Below are positions 26,508-35,204 of a stretch of DNA of 64,000 nt, in pieces. The stretch comes from Streptomyces sp. NRRL WC-3626 (GTDB lineage: Bacteria; Actinomycetota; Actinomycetes; Streptomycetales; Streptomycetaceae). How positions within the stretch are numbered: position 1 is the stretch's first letter; each line of letters starts with the position of its first letter. Both the position numbers and the translations under genes were made by a program. The stretch spans positions 1 through 64,000 of the forward strand of contig NZ_JOCA01000006.1 of the NCBI RefSeq assembly GCF_000718785.1, given 5' to 3'. The notes below the pieces were generated by a model. That model did not search any database. It was not told the origin of the DNA and saw only the letters and a program-made list of their open reading frames with translations.

Positions 26508-27076
26508 CTGCTGACGTCGTAGACATTAGCATCACGGTCCGCAGGAGGAAAAATCGATATCCGCACGGCCGCCCGAGCCGCCCGCACGGCCGCCCACAGC
26601 AGCACCTCCGGGCCCGGCAGCCAGGGGTGACGCGTGTCGGGCGCGACGAGCCAGCGGGCCCCGGAGCGGGGAGTGGGCGCGGGCACGGTGACGGCGTCGC
26701 CGGTGCCATGACAGAGCAGGGGCGGCACCCCGTCCGTCCGCGTGCCGTGCGCGGCGCCCCACTCCTCCCACTCCATGAGCGCGGGGAGCCGCTGCGCCGT
26801 ACCGGGCGCGGCGAACAGCAGCATCCGCCCCCGGAACTCGGCGACCGGCCCCGACCCCGGGCCGTCCTCCCACAGCCGGTCCAGCATCCGCCGCCCGAAG
26901 ATCGCGGGCGCGCTGACCACATCGAAGACCACACCGCAGGGCAGTACGACCGGGGCGTCCGGCCGCTCCGCCCAGTGCGAGAGCGTGCTGCGCGGATACG
27001 TCCCCGCCGAGGCGAGCCAGGAGACACCCTCGGGGGTGACGCCGCTGGCGTCGGAGTCATTCCGTGGACTGCTCAT
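26498..27076 (-). CDS. Conserved-looking protein of unknown function (possible primase/polymerase-N-like)
   Basis: A 192-residue cytoplasmic protein. Its motifs (DVVSAPAIFGRRMLDRLW, LLFAAPGTAQRLP, WLVAPDTRHPWLPGPEVLLWAAVRAA) recall the short bifunctional primase/polymerase N-terminal-like proteins annotated in Streptomyces, but I see no catalytic Asp pair. The start at 27076 is chosen because residues before MSSPRNDSDASG look like noncoding Arg-rich frame. It reads directly into tRNA-Lys and overlaps it by 10 nt, so the tRNA may be cut from a common transcript. Confidence 0.6.
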   Translation of the reverse strand: MSSPRNDSDASGVTPEGVSWLASAGTYPRSTLSHWAERPDAPVVLPCGVVFDVVSAPAIFGRRMLDRLWEDGPGSGPVAEFRGRMLLFAAPGTAQRLPALMEWEEWGAAHGTRTDGVPPLLCHGTGDAVTVPAPTPRSGARWLVAPDTRHPWLPGPEVLLWAAVRAARAAVRISIFPPADRDANVYDVSRRR

Positions 27077-27180
27077 ACCCAAAGATCTACCTGCTGTGAG
27101 GGAACGGTTCCGCAGAGTTGCCGAAACCGACGGTGCGGAGCAGGGGGAAGGGGTATCGTGCGACCCCCGCGGCAGCCTGC

Positions 27181-27558
27181 CTACACGGGATCGACGCCCC
27201 CGAGACCGCCGGCGCCACCGTCTCCGCCCCGCAGCAGATCCCGTCCGAACTCGACCATCTTCTTCGCGTAGTCCTCGGTCCACTCCGCACGCTCGGCGAT
27301 GTCCGCCGGCGTCAGCCGGTCGAAGCGTCGGGGGTCGGCCAGCTGGGCCGCCGCCATCGCCTGGAACTCCGTCGCCCGGTCCGCCGCGGCCCGGAAGGCG
27401 AGCGTCAGCTCCGTCGAACGCTCCAGCAGCTCACGCGGATCCTCGACCGACTCCAGGTCGAAGAAGTGCTCGGGATCCGAGGCCGCCTCCGCGGGCTCGA
27501 ACAGCAGGGGCGCGGGGCGTAGCCGCGGCTGCTCCCGGCGCGGCGTGTGCTCCGCCAT
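27181..27558 (-). CDS. Small conserved acidic protein of unknown function
   Basis: A 125-residue protein, acidic and helix-rich (DPEHFFDLESVEDPRELLERSTELTLAFRAAADRATEFQA), ending in a Gly-rich tail. No known domain is recognised. The start at 27558 follows GGAGGAG by 5 nt. No signal or membrane segment is seen. Confidence 0.65.
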   Translation of the reverse strand: MAEHTPRREQPRLRPAPLLFEPAEAASDPEHFFDLESVEDPRELLERSTELTLAFRAAADRATEFQAMAAAQLADPRRFDRLTPADIAERAEWTEDYAKKMVEFGRDLLRGGDGGAGGLGGVDPV

Positions 27559-27782
27559 GACTTCTCCTCCATACGTCGCGATCACCCCTCCCCGACGGGC
27601 GGGCCACCGTCCATTGTCCCGCGCCCCCGCAAGGGGCCCCGAATCCCCGCCCTTCAACACCGCGAGAATGGCTTCCCAGCGGGCGGGGCGGTATGCATCG
27701 GCTGCTCCTCCCTGCCGGAACGGGGTGTCGGACTGGCGCCGCCGAACGGCCGAGGTGGCGCTTTCGCCGTCGTGCGCTTGGT

Positions 27783-28151
27783 TCAGGCCACTGAGGAGGG
27801 TGCGTCCGGCGATACCTTGCTTGGCCGGTGGTCCTTGTGTGCGGTGAAGACGAAGGCCGACTGGTCACCGTCCAGATCGATGGTCAGCGACGCGTCCAAT
27901 GCCTTGGCGAGGCGGGTGAGCAGCGGCAGGGTCGGTACCGAGTCGCCGCCCTCGATGTTGGAGATCTGGGGCTGGGTCATGCCCGCGCGCCGCGCCAGCT
28001 CGCTCTGCGAGAGGCCGAGCGCCGTGCGCCGGTCGTAGACGGCCTGGCCGAGGGCGAACGCGTACCCGGCCTCCGTGTAAGCAGGGGATTCTTCGACCCG
28101 TTCACCCAATAGCTCCCGGGTCCGGCGTGTTTTCCACTGGGAGTGGTTCAC
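27783..28151 (-). CDS. XRE-family antitoxin, HigA-like
   Basis: A 122-residue protein with a helix-turn-helix of the Cro/C1 type at about 38-95 (LGLSQSELARRAGMTQPQISNIEGG). Its ATG overlaps the stop of the preceding RelE/HigB-like gene, the toxin-first order of higBA. It should neutralise the toxin and repress the operon at the palindrome 28533-28548. Confidence 0.8.
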   Translation of the reverse strand: MNHSQWKTRRTRELLGERVEESPAYTEAGYAFALGQAVYDRRTALGLSQSELARRAGMTQPQISNIEGGDSVPTLPLLTRLAKALDASLTIDLDGDQSAFVFTAHKDHRPSKVSPDAPSSVA

Positions 28152-28522
28152 GAGCTCTCCTCCTCAGTCCGGTCGTAACTGTGCTCGGCGCGGCCGTGGT
28201 CTGCTTCACACACCTTCAGTGCGTGTTGAGCGCGCTCGACCTCGGCGCCCTCGCGCTGTCTGGTCTTACGGAACACCGTCAGGAACACGATTCGCCGCTC
28301 GGGAGCAAGCCAGTAGGTGATGCGGACCGCGTTCCCGTCCATGGTGAAGCGCAGCTCGCGGAGCTTGCCGCCGAGATGGCGAGAGTACGGCTCTCCGAGA
28401 GTCGTCGGCTGAGCGGCAAGCATGTCAGCGGCACGCTCCGCCTTGTCGTAATGCGGATCAGAAAGGAGAGCCAGCCACTGCCGGACCTCCGGTTCGATCT
28501 CGATCTGCCAGGTGTCCCTCAC
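28148..28522 (-). CDS. RelE/HigB-like (Gp49 family) toxin
   Basis: A 124-residue protein of the phage-derived Gp49/HigB type: WQIEIEPEVRQWLALLSD at the start, LGGKLRELRFTMDGNAVRITYWLAPERRIVFLTVFRKTRQRE in the core. Such toxins cleave mRNA on the ribosome. The GTG at 28522 begins about 6 nt after a TATAGT hexamer on the same strand, with no room for a ribosome binding site, which suggests a leaderless transcript. The longer upstream open frame is not supported by family alignment. Confidence 0.78.
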   Translation of the reverse strand: MRDTWQIEIEPEVRQWLALLSDPHYDKAERAADMLAAQPTTLGEPYSRHLGGKLRELRFTMDGNAVRITYWLAPERRIVFLTVFRKTRQREGAEVERAQHALKVCEADHGRAEHSYDRTEEESS

Positions 28523-28532
28523 ACCTCGGACT

Positions 28533-28548
28533 ATACAGATATCTATAT
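28533..28548. promoter_or_regulatory. Palindromic operator overlapping the -10 of the HigBA-like operon
   Basis: ATACAGATATCTATAT is a near-perfect 16-bp palindrome (perfect centre AGATATCT, one mismatched pair). It partly overlaps the putative minus-strand -10 hexamer TATAGT, in an A/T-rich island in otherwise 70% GC DNA. It is the expected place for antitoxin autoregulation. Confidence 0.6.
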
Positions 28549-28793
28549 GGGCTGAGTGTCCCGCTGAACGAGACGGCGCCTCAAGAGGCCGTGCGTGCGA
28601 GTGCGGCCTGGATATCCCCCTTGCGGCGCGTACCTGGCCGTGAGGGCGTCCGCGAAGGGGAGTCCGTCGTCGATCGTCACGCGGATCGTGCACGTCACCT
28701 TCGGCATCATCAGAGACGCCGACCTGTGACGAGCGCGAACACCCAGGACGCCGGTGAGGGCCGAGCCGGGGCTGCCACGGCCCGTTGGGCCCC

Positions 28794-28997
28794 CTACTTG
28801 CCGCCGACGGCCTCGCACGTACCGAGATGTCCGGTGAACGCGGCGAAGGCGTGCGCGGGGAAGCTGAGCACGGCCCGCTCCGGGGCCTTGGAGTCGCGGA
28901 CGGCTATACGGGGGTGGCGGTGGGCGACCTCTACGCAGGCGTTGCCCTCCCCGCCGCCCGAGTAGGAGGACTTCTTCCAGGTGTCCGAGGTCGTCAT
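28794..28997 (-). CDS. DUF397 protein (Scr2-like)
   Basis: A 67-residue DUF397 protein (TWKKSSYSGGGEGNACVEVA, AVRDSKAPERAVLSFPAHAFAAF). It follows the XRE/DUF5753 gene by 8 nt; its ribosome binding site overlaps that gene's stop. DUF397 proteins pair with such XRE regulators in actinomycetes, and in the S. coelicolor scr system act as the small toxic partner. Confidence 0.88.
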   Translation of the reverse strand: MTTSDTWKKSSYSGGGEGNACVEVAHRHPRIAVRDSKAPERAVLSFPAHAFAAFTGHLGTCEAVGGK

Positions 28998-29005
28998 GGC
29001 GTACC

Positions 29006-29857
29006 TCACAGCTCCTTCGCCAGCCGGTGGATGAAGTCGCGCGAACACTTCGGTTCGAGCGACACCGCTTCCACCCTACGGAAAAGCGTTCGAAATCGGC
29101 TCAGCTGTGCTGCGGCATCGACGAAGACCGTGCCGTTCGGGCCATCACGTACGACGGTGTCCAACTGGGGGACGGGACCGCCCGCGTAGACCATGGCACT
29201 TCCCGCTCCGCCGAAGTCGTTCAGGTTGAAGGGGATGACGCGTACGGTGACGCTTCGAGCCTCCGACATCTCCAGGACACGGGCCAGCTGCGCCCTCGAA
29301 GCGGGACGGGCGCCCACGCGGATGCGCAGGGCTGCTTCATGGATCACCGCCACGTATGGAACCGGATCGGGCCGCTCGATGACCACCTTGCGCCGCATGC
29401 GGTGCTCCACGCGGCGCTCCCTCTCGCTGTCGGGAAAATCCGGGTTCACGTAGGCGAAGAGCGCACGCGCGTAGTCCTCGGTCTGCAGAAGCCCCGGAAC
29501 ATGCAGAAAGTCGACGTCCCACCGGAAGCAGGCGTGATGCTCCAACTCCGAGAGATCCAGGAAGGTGTTCGGTAGCGCGCCTCGGTACTCCTCCCACCAG
29601 CCGCGTGCGCGGCTGGTGGTCATCCCCACGAGAGCCGACAGCAACTCGGCGTCGGCGCACGCGTAGTGAGCGGCGAGGCGGCGTAGCCGTTCCTCGCTCA
29701 CGCCGGCGATGCCGGACTCCATCTGGCTCATCTGCACGGAGTTCACGCCGAGCAAGCTCGCAGCTTCGGTGGCCTTGAGTCCCGCCGCCTCGCGCAATTT
29801 CCGCAGCTCCGCACCCAACCGTGCCTGACGTGCCGTGGGTTGGCGTCTGGGCGGCAT
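29006..29857 (-). CDS. XRE regulator with DUF5753 domain (Scr1-like)
   Basis: A 283-residue regulator with an N-terminal Cro/C1 helix-turn-helix (about 15-70: LREAAGLKATEAASLLGVNSVQMSQME) and a DUF5753 domain (about 90-280, FLHVPGLLQTEDYARALF, VIHEAALR). Such proteins partner DUF397 proteins and often sit by HATPase proteins, forming Streptomyces-specific development and antibiotic-related modules (whiJ, abaA, scr). It is divergent from the ATPase gene at 30069. Confidence 0.88.
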   Translation of the reverse strand: MPPRRQPTARQARLGAELRKLREAAGLKATEAASLLGVNSVQMSQMESGIAGVSEERLRRLAAHYACADAELLSALVGMTTSRARGWWEEYRGALPNTFLDLSELEHHACFRWDVDFLHVPGLLQTEDYARALFAYVNPDFPDSERERRVEHRMRRKVVIERPDPVPYVAVIHEAALRIRVGARPASRAQLARVLEMSEARSVTVRVIPFNLNDFGGAGSAMVYAGGPVPQLDTVVRDGPNGTVFVDAAAQLSRFRTLFRRVEAVSLEPKCSRDFIHRLAKEL

Positions 29858-30068
29858 GGCTTCCTCCTCGCCTCAACGGCTGTGACGCAGCACCCCGTTC
29901 GGGTTCAGATTACGCGACCACGTTGCAGCGTCATAAATCTATGCCTTACCGTCGGTGATGAAGTAATCGCATACCGCGATGCCGGAAGTGCACCGCTCTG
30001 TCCTGTCATGACGGACGCGCCAATGACACCGGCCGACCTCAACTCCTCTGGTACCGGAAGGAATCCGC

Positions 30069-30503
30069 ATGCTCGAAAACGACCCGTGGGAGTACTCCCT
30101 CTCCGTCCCCAACGACCCCCGGGCGGTCACGATCTGCCGCCGCACCCTCCGCCTGATCCTCACCATGCACGGTCTGATCCGCCTGGTCGACGTGGCCGAA
30201 CTCCTGGCCACGGAACTGGTGTCGAACGCCGTACGCCACACCAAGGGGCCGGCCGCCCTGCGCGTCCGCTGGTCGGGCACGGGTGTCCTGCGGATCGGAG
30301 CCTGGGACGCCGACCCCCTCCCGCCGCAACCGCCCCAGCCACTGGCCCTCACCGTCGACCAGGAGGACGGCCGGGGACTGGCCCTGGTCCGCGCCTGCGC
30401 CGACGTATGGGGATGGCAGCCGCTGACGAGGGAGGGCAGCCGGGGCAAGTACGTCTGGTGCGAACTGGATGAGCAATCGGCGCCCGCGAGACGTACAGCC
30501 TGA
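30069..30503 (+). CDS. HATPase_c (RsbW-like) ATP-binding protein, Scr3-like
   Basis: A 144-residue anti-sigma-type kinase fold with N box ATELVSNAVRH, G1-like region and the G2-like loop EDGRGLALVRACADVWG. The GxG loop is divergent, so kinase activity is uncertain. GGAAGGA lies about 5 nt before the start. With the divergent XRE/DUF5753 and DUF397 genes it completes the three-gene module. Confidence 0.85.
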   Translation: MLENDPWEYSLSVPNDPRAVTICRRTLRLILTMHGLIRLVDVAELLATELVSNAVRHTKGPAALRVRWSGTGVLRIGAWDADPLPPQPPQPLALTVDQEDGRGLALVRACADVWGWQPLTREGSRGKYVWCELDEQSAPARRTA

Positions 30504-30686
30504 CTGGGTGACGTCGGGTCGATCGCAGCCGCATGGGCTCCGGCCGCAGGGTTCGCTCCTCCCTCGGCGAGTGACGCATCGCACCCCGTGTCAAAGCGTG
30601 ATCAAGCCTCACATAGCCCATGTCAAACGTAAGGATCATCACGCGCGCTAGCGGATCCTGTGACGTCATTGTCCGTTTGCTGCCCG
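30504..30686. other. Intergenic region before the LamG gene
   Basis: No gene is evident. The region is comparatively A/T-rich near 30590-30680. Confidence 0.4.
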
Positions 30687-30717
30687 TTGACCTCCCTGCC
30701 TGATGAGGCGTTAGTTA
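30687..30717 (+). promoter_or_regulatory. Candidate promoter of the LamG/RHS genes
   Basis: TTGACC at 30687-30692 is followed after 18 bp by TTAGTT (30711-30716). This resembles a vegetative -35/-10 pair about 35 bp before the GTG start at 30752. Confidence 0.5.
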
Positions 30718-30751
30718 CAGATGGCAACTGTGAGGGCGCTGTGGGTGGGGT

Positions 30752-33700
30752 GTGTCAGGGGTGTGGAGCAGAAAGCGGGCCAGAGGCAGGGTGGTTGGCG
30801 CCCTGGTGGCCACGGTGGCGTTGTCCGTCGGCTTAGTCCCGGCGTTGACCAGTGAGGCGGTGGCCGGTGCGCCGGCATCGCCTGAGAGCGGGACGCAGCG
30901 TGCGGGTGATGACGCCGAAGGCCTGACCGAAACCGAAGCGCTGGCCAAGGCCAAGAAGACCGGCGAGACGGTGGAGATCGCATCGCTGCGCGGTGAAGCG
31001 AGCGAAGTTTTCGCGACTCCGAACGGCGATCTGGAGGCGCGTGAGTATCTGCGCCCCGTCTGGACCCGGACCGGGGGTGCCTGGAAGCGGATCGACACCG
31101 ACCTGGCAGTCGCTGACACGGGCACCGTCATGCCCAAGGCATCCACGATGGACATGGAATTCTCGGGCGGAGGAGAAGACCCGCTGGTGCGGATGCGGCG
31201 GGCCGGGCGGGAGTTGAGTCTGTCCTGGCCCACGCCTCTGCCGAAGCCCGAGGTGGAAGGGGCCGTCGCCACTTACCCGTCGGTCCTGCCGGACGTCGAT
31301 CTGCGCATGACGGCACAGGAAGACGGGTTCACCCAACTGCTGGTGGTCAAGTCGGCCGAGGCTGCCGCCAACCCGGAACTGAGCGAGCTCCGCCTGGAGT
31401 TGGACACCCGGGGACTGTCGGTGCAGGAGACAGCCGACGGCGGTCTGCAGGCGCTCGACGAGGGAGCCGAGGGCGCGGTTTTCGAGGCACCGAAGCCGAT
31501 GATGTGGGACTCCAGTCCCGGCGACAGTCCGGCGACTGCCGCCCAGAGCAGGACTACCGCGTCCGGAGAGACGGCAGGAAACGGTGCGTCGGCCGCCGGT
31601 GCCGAGGAACCGGACAAGGAACCAGCGGCAGGGGAGTCCGGGAAGCTCGCCCCGGTCGAGGTTGAGGTGCCGGACGGCCAGGGCGAACTGGTTCTGACAC
31701 CGGACGCCGACGTACTCAAGGGCGAGGACACCGCGTACCCGGTCTTCATCGACCCGCAGTGGCACTCACCGAAGGCGACGGCGTGGACGATGGTGTCCAA
31801 GTACTGGGCCAACTCGCCGCAATGGAAATTCAACGGCAAATCCGACAGTGGTATGGGCTTCTGCAATTGGGACTATTGCGCACCTCACGACACCAAGCGC
31901 CTTTTCTATCGTATCTCCACATCGAGGTTCGCGGGAAAGTCGATTCTGTCGGCCGAATTCGTGGTGCGTAACACCTGGTCGGCATCCTGTTCTGCTCGAA
32001 AGGTGAACCTGTACAAGACGAAGGCCATCTCGTCATCGACGACCTGGAACGATCAGTACGACAATGGATTCTGGCTCAAGGAGCTGGCTTCTGAATCGTT
32101 CGCCTACGGATATACGGGATGTGCGGCGAAGGATGCAGAGTTCAATGTGAAGTCTGCAGTGCAGGACGCCGCTGATGCCAAGTCCTCCACGATGACGTTC
32201 GGGCTGAAGGCGGACAGCGAGTCGGATCCGTACGGCTGGAAGCGGTTCTCGGACGACGCGTACCTCCGAGTCGAGTACAACCGTCCGCCACCGCAGGTCA
32301 AGATGTCGCAGCTGACCATGGAGTACGGCGGCACCTGCAAGAAGCCGTCGTCGGCAGCCCGGGTGCGCACCTTGGGCAAGATCTACGCCAACAATGTCAC
32401 CGACCCCGACGGCGACAACATCTCGATCCAGTTCCAGGCCAAGTGGGACACAGGAGACGGCAAGGGCCTGATCGTCCGCTGGAATCCTGCCCGGACCTCG
32501 GCGAAGAAGTCGGGGTCCAGCTTCGCCATCAGCCTGCCCTCGTCGATACCCAAGGACAAACAGGTCCACTGGTATGTGCGCAGCCACGACGGAGCCCAGT
32601 ATTCGCCGTGGTCGACCACTGGAGATCCCACGGCCTGCTACTTCGTCTTGGACACGAAAGTTCCCAAAGCTCCCGCCATCTCCTCCGGAGAGTACCCGGC
32701 CTCCGATCCAGAGAGCCCGGACGACCCTTGGTATGACGGTGTCGGCAAGTATGGCTTCTTCAGCATCAAGGCAGCCGATACCGATGTGACCAAGTATTGG
32801 TTCGGCATCAACAGCGATCCGACTTCGAAGAACGCCTTGACCACGACATCGGGTGCGGAAAAGACGGCCGCGGTACTGCCGTCGAAGCCCGGACTGAACT
32901 TCGTCACGGCTCAGGCGTTCGACGCTGCCGGCAACGGCAGCGAGGTCCGCACGTACCAGTTCCGGGTGAAGGCCGGGCAGCCAGAGCGTGCCACGTGGCA
33001 GTTCGACGAAGGCGCGGGAGCAGCTCAGGCCGAAGGCCGGACACCCGCGCGCAGCGCCGCGCTGCATGGCGGGGTGACGGCCGGGATCGCGGGCGCCAAG
33101 GGGACGGCTCTCGAGTTCAACGGCACCGACGGCTACGCAGCGACGGACATCCCGGTTCTGGACACCAGCGGTGGGTTCGCCGTGTCCGCCTGGGTGAAGC
33201 TGTCCCGAATGCCTGACAGCGCGGCGATCATCGCAGCTCAGCCTGGCAACCATTCGCCTGGATTCGAGCTGTACTACTCCAAGTCCCTGGACCGGTGGGT
33301 CTTCAATCAATACGCGTCGGACTCTCCGGGCGCGCCCATTGTGCGTGCCATGGCGGAACAGCCCGGTGGCGTGACAGCAGGGACATGGACCCATCTCGTA
33401 GGTAGTTACTCGACCAGCGACGATGCGCTGCAGTTGTACGTCGATGGCGAACTGGTCGGTCAGACGGTCTACAGCACCCCCTGGGACGCACGTCGCGGGC
33501 TGCAGATCGGCGCGGGGTCGTACAGCGGGGCACCTGGTTCTTTCTTCCCGGGAGCAATCGACGAACTCCAGCTATTCGACAAGCCGTTGGCAGCAAGCGA
33601 AGTCGCGAAACTGCGTGACCACCAGCCGGTCGGAGACCCGGGACGGCCCGCGGTCGCGATCTTCCCGCTCGACGAGCAGGCCGGTACGACCCAGGTCACG

Positions 33701-35074
33701 GGGCGGGGCGGAGTTCTGCCGGCGATGTACAACGGCGGTGTGACCACTGGTGTGCCAGGCGTCGCAGGCAAGTCTGTGCGCTTCAACGGGACCGACGCCT
33801 ACGCGAAGATCGGCCAGGACAGCGGTGCGCACATCAACAGTTCCCGCAGCTTCACCGTGTCGGCCTGGGCAAAGCTCGACAGCAAGCCGACCCGTGCCGC
33901 GATCATCACGGCACAGGCAGGCAAATACAGTCCGGGATTCGAGCTGTACTACTCGGCCGCGTACGACCGGTGGGCCTTCAACCAGTACTCGTCCGACAGC
34001 CCGGACGCCGTTCCGGTGCGTGCCCTGCAGCCGAACGGCACGGTGGCGCGGACCGGCGAGTGGGTCCACCTGACCGGTGTCCACGACACGGTCGCCGACA
34101 CGCTGACCCTTTACGTCAACGGCGCGTTCGCAGGCTCGACCACGCTGGAAGGCTCTTTCTACGCCGACCAGTCGATGTACATCGGTGCCGGCTCCTACAC
34201 CGACGGCGCGATCGCCAACCACTTCCCGGGCACGATCGACGACGTACGTCTTCTGGACCGTCCGGCCTCGGCGGATGAGGTCCGGCAGATGTTCCGGCAG
34301 CGACCGCTTGTCAAGGGCCGCTGGCTGCTGGATGAGGCCACAACGACTGACTCGGTCACCAGTCCGGATGCCTCCGCGGGGAACCGGGCGCTGACCTTGG
34401 GGGGCGGTGCGAAAACGGGGCTCGGCTGGGTGGACGACGGTGCCCTGGAGTTGGACGGCGTCGATGACCACGCTGCGACTGCTTCGACTGTCGTCGACAC
34501 GAGCGCCAGCTTCACAGTGATGGCCTGGGCCCAAGCCGCAGGTGCGCCTGTCGACAGTGCGGCCGTCCTGAGCATGCCTGGAACGAACAACAGCGCCTTG
34601 GCGGTGCGACATGTGCCCGAGCCTGGAGGTGAGGAGAGCGCCGGACGCTGGCAGATCTCGATGCCGGATTCCGACGCGACGGGTGCCGCTGTCGTACGGG
34701 TGGAGAACCAACGGTTCTACGACGCACGGGACTGGAACCACCTCACGCTCGTGTACGACGGCTTCACCAAGGAAGCCCGGCTGTACGTGAACGGAGAGTT
34801 GGAAGAGGTCGCTTGCGCTGACGTGGATGGCGACGGCGAGGCTGATGACACCACCTGCGCTGACCGGATCTCATGGGCCGAGGACGTGCTGTCCTACAAG
34901 GCCACGGGCGGACTTCAGATCGGCCGGTCCAGAAACGCCGGGGAGTGGGGCGAGTACTGGCCCGGTGCAGTCGATGACGTGTGGGTTTTCCAGGGTGTGC
35001 TGAGCGAGTTGCAGATAGCGCATCTGTCGCTGGGATGGCCGGGGGTCCCCACAGAGGTACCCGGCACCGAATGA
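30752..35074 (+). CDS. Secreted multi-domain protein with three LamG-like jellyroll domains
   Basis: A 1,440-residue exported protein. A signal peptide (residues 7-40) precedes a DNRLRE-like beta-sandwich region (about 85-510), Fn3-like segments (about 515-750) and three LamG/concanavalin-like domains (about 755-970, 980-1190, 1200-1430). The first two LamG units are close copies: both contain SPGFELYY, DRW-FNQY-SDSP and a GTIDD/GAIDE end. LamG folds bind sugars or proteins. It precedes the RHS gene by 130 bp on the same strand and may be a surface partner. The region 31.75-32.9 kb is lower in G+C than its flanks. The GTG start is weakly supported. Confidence 0.8.
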   Translation: MSGVWSRKRARGRVVGALVATVALSVGLVPALTSEAVAGAPASPESGTQRAGDDAEGLTETEALAKAKKTGETVEIASLRGEASEVFATPNGDLEAREYLRPVWTRTGGAWKRIDTDLAVADTGTVMPKASTMDMEFSGGGEDPLVRMRRAGRELSLSWPTPLPKPEVEGAVATYPSVLPDVDLRMTAQEDGFTQLLVVKSAEAAANPELSELRLELDTRGLSVQETADGGLQALDEGAEGAVFEAPKPMMWDSSPGDSPATAAQSRTTASGETAGNGASAAGAEEPDKEPAAGESGKLAPVEVEVPDGQGELVLTPDADVLKGEDTAYPVFIDPQWHSPKATAWTMVSKYWANSPQWKFNGKSDSGMGFCNWDYCAPHDTKRLFYRISTSRFAGKSILSAEFVVRNTWSASCSARKVNLYKTKAISSSTTWNDQYDNGFWLKELASESFAYGYTGCAAKDAEFNVKSAVQDAADAKSSTMTFGLKADSESDPYGWKRFSDDAYLRVEYNRPPPQVKMSQLTMEYGGTCKKPSSAARVRTLGKIYANNVTDPDGDNISIQFQAKWDTGDGKGLIVRWNPARTSAKKSGSSFAISLPSSIPKDKQVHWYVRSHDGAQYSPWSTTGDPTACYFVLDTKVPKAPAISSGEYPASDPESPDDPWYDGVGKYGFFSIKAADTDVTKYWFGINSDPTSKNALTTTSGAEKTAAVLPSKPGLNFVTAQAFDAAGNGSEVRTYQFRVKAGQPERATWQFDEGAGAAQAEGRTPARSAALHGGVTAGIAGAKGTALEFNGTDGYAATDIPVLDTSGGFAVSAWVKLSRMPDSAAIIAAQPGNHSPGFELYYSKSLDRWVFNQYASDSPGAPIVRAMAEQPGGVTAGTWTHLVGSYSTSDDALQLYVDGELVGQTVYSTPWDARRGLQIGAGSYSGAPGSFFPGAIDELQLFDKPLAASEVAKLRDHQPVGDPGRPAVAIFPLDEQAGTTQVTGRGGVLPAMYNGGVTTGVPGVAGKSVRFNGTDAYAKIGQDSGAHINSSRSFTVSAWAKLDSKPTRAAIITAQAGKYSPGFELYYSAAYDRWAFNQYSSDSPDAVPVRALQPNGTVARTGEWVHLTGVHDTVADTLTLYVNGAFAGSTTLEGSFYADQSMYIGAGSYTDGAIANHFPGTIDDVRLLDRPASADEVRQMFRQRPLVKGRWLLDEATTTDSVTSPDASAGNRALTLGGGAKTGLGWVDDGALELDGVDDHAATASTVVDTSASFTVMAWAQAAGAPVDSAAVLSMPGTNNSALAVRHVPEPGGEESAGRWQISMPDSDATGAAVVRVENQRFYDARDWNHLTLVYDGFTKEARLYVNGELEEVACADVDGDGEADDTTCADRISWAEDVLSYKATGGLQIGRSRNAGEWGEYWPGAVDDVWVFQGVLSELQIAHLSLGWPGVPTEVPGTE

Positions 35075-35204
35075 GCAGGAAAGAGTGCCGGGCCCGTAGC
35101 GACCTCGGCCGGAATCCGGTAACGCCCGCCCTGGCGACGGCACCAGCCGTCGGCCTCCTACGTAGCCGCATTCAATACTCCGCCCCGTATGACGAAGGAC
35201 GAGG

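Noticed and set aside
28543..28713. Small open frame between the toxin gene and DUF397 gene
   Set aside because: It overlaps the toxin promoter region, has no ribosome binding site, and resembles no family I know.
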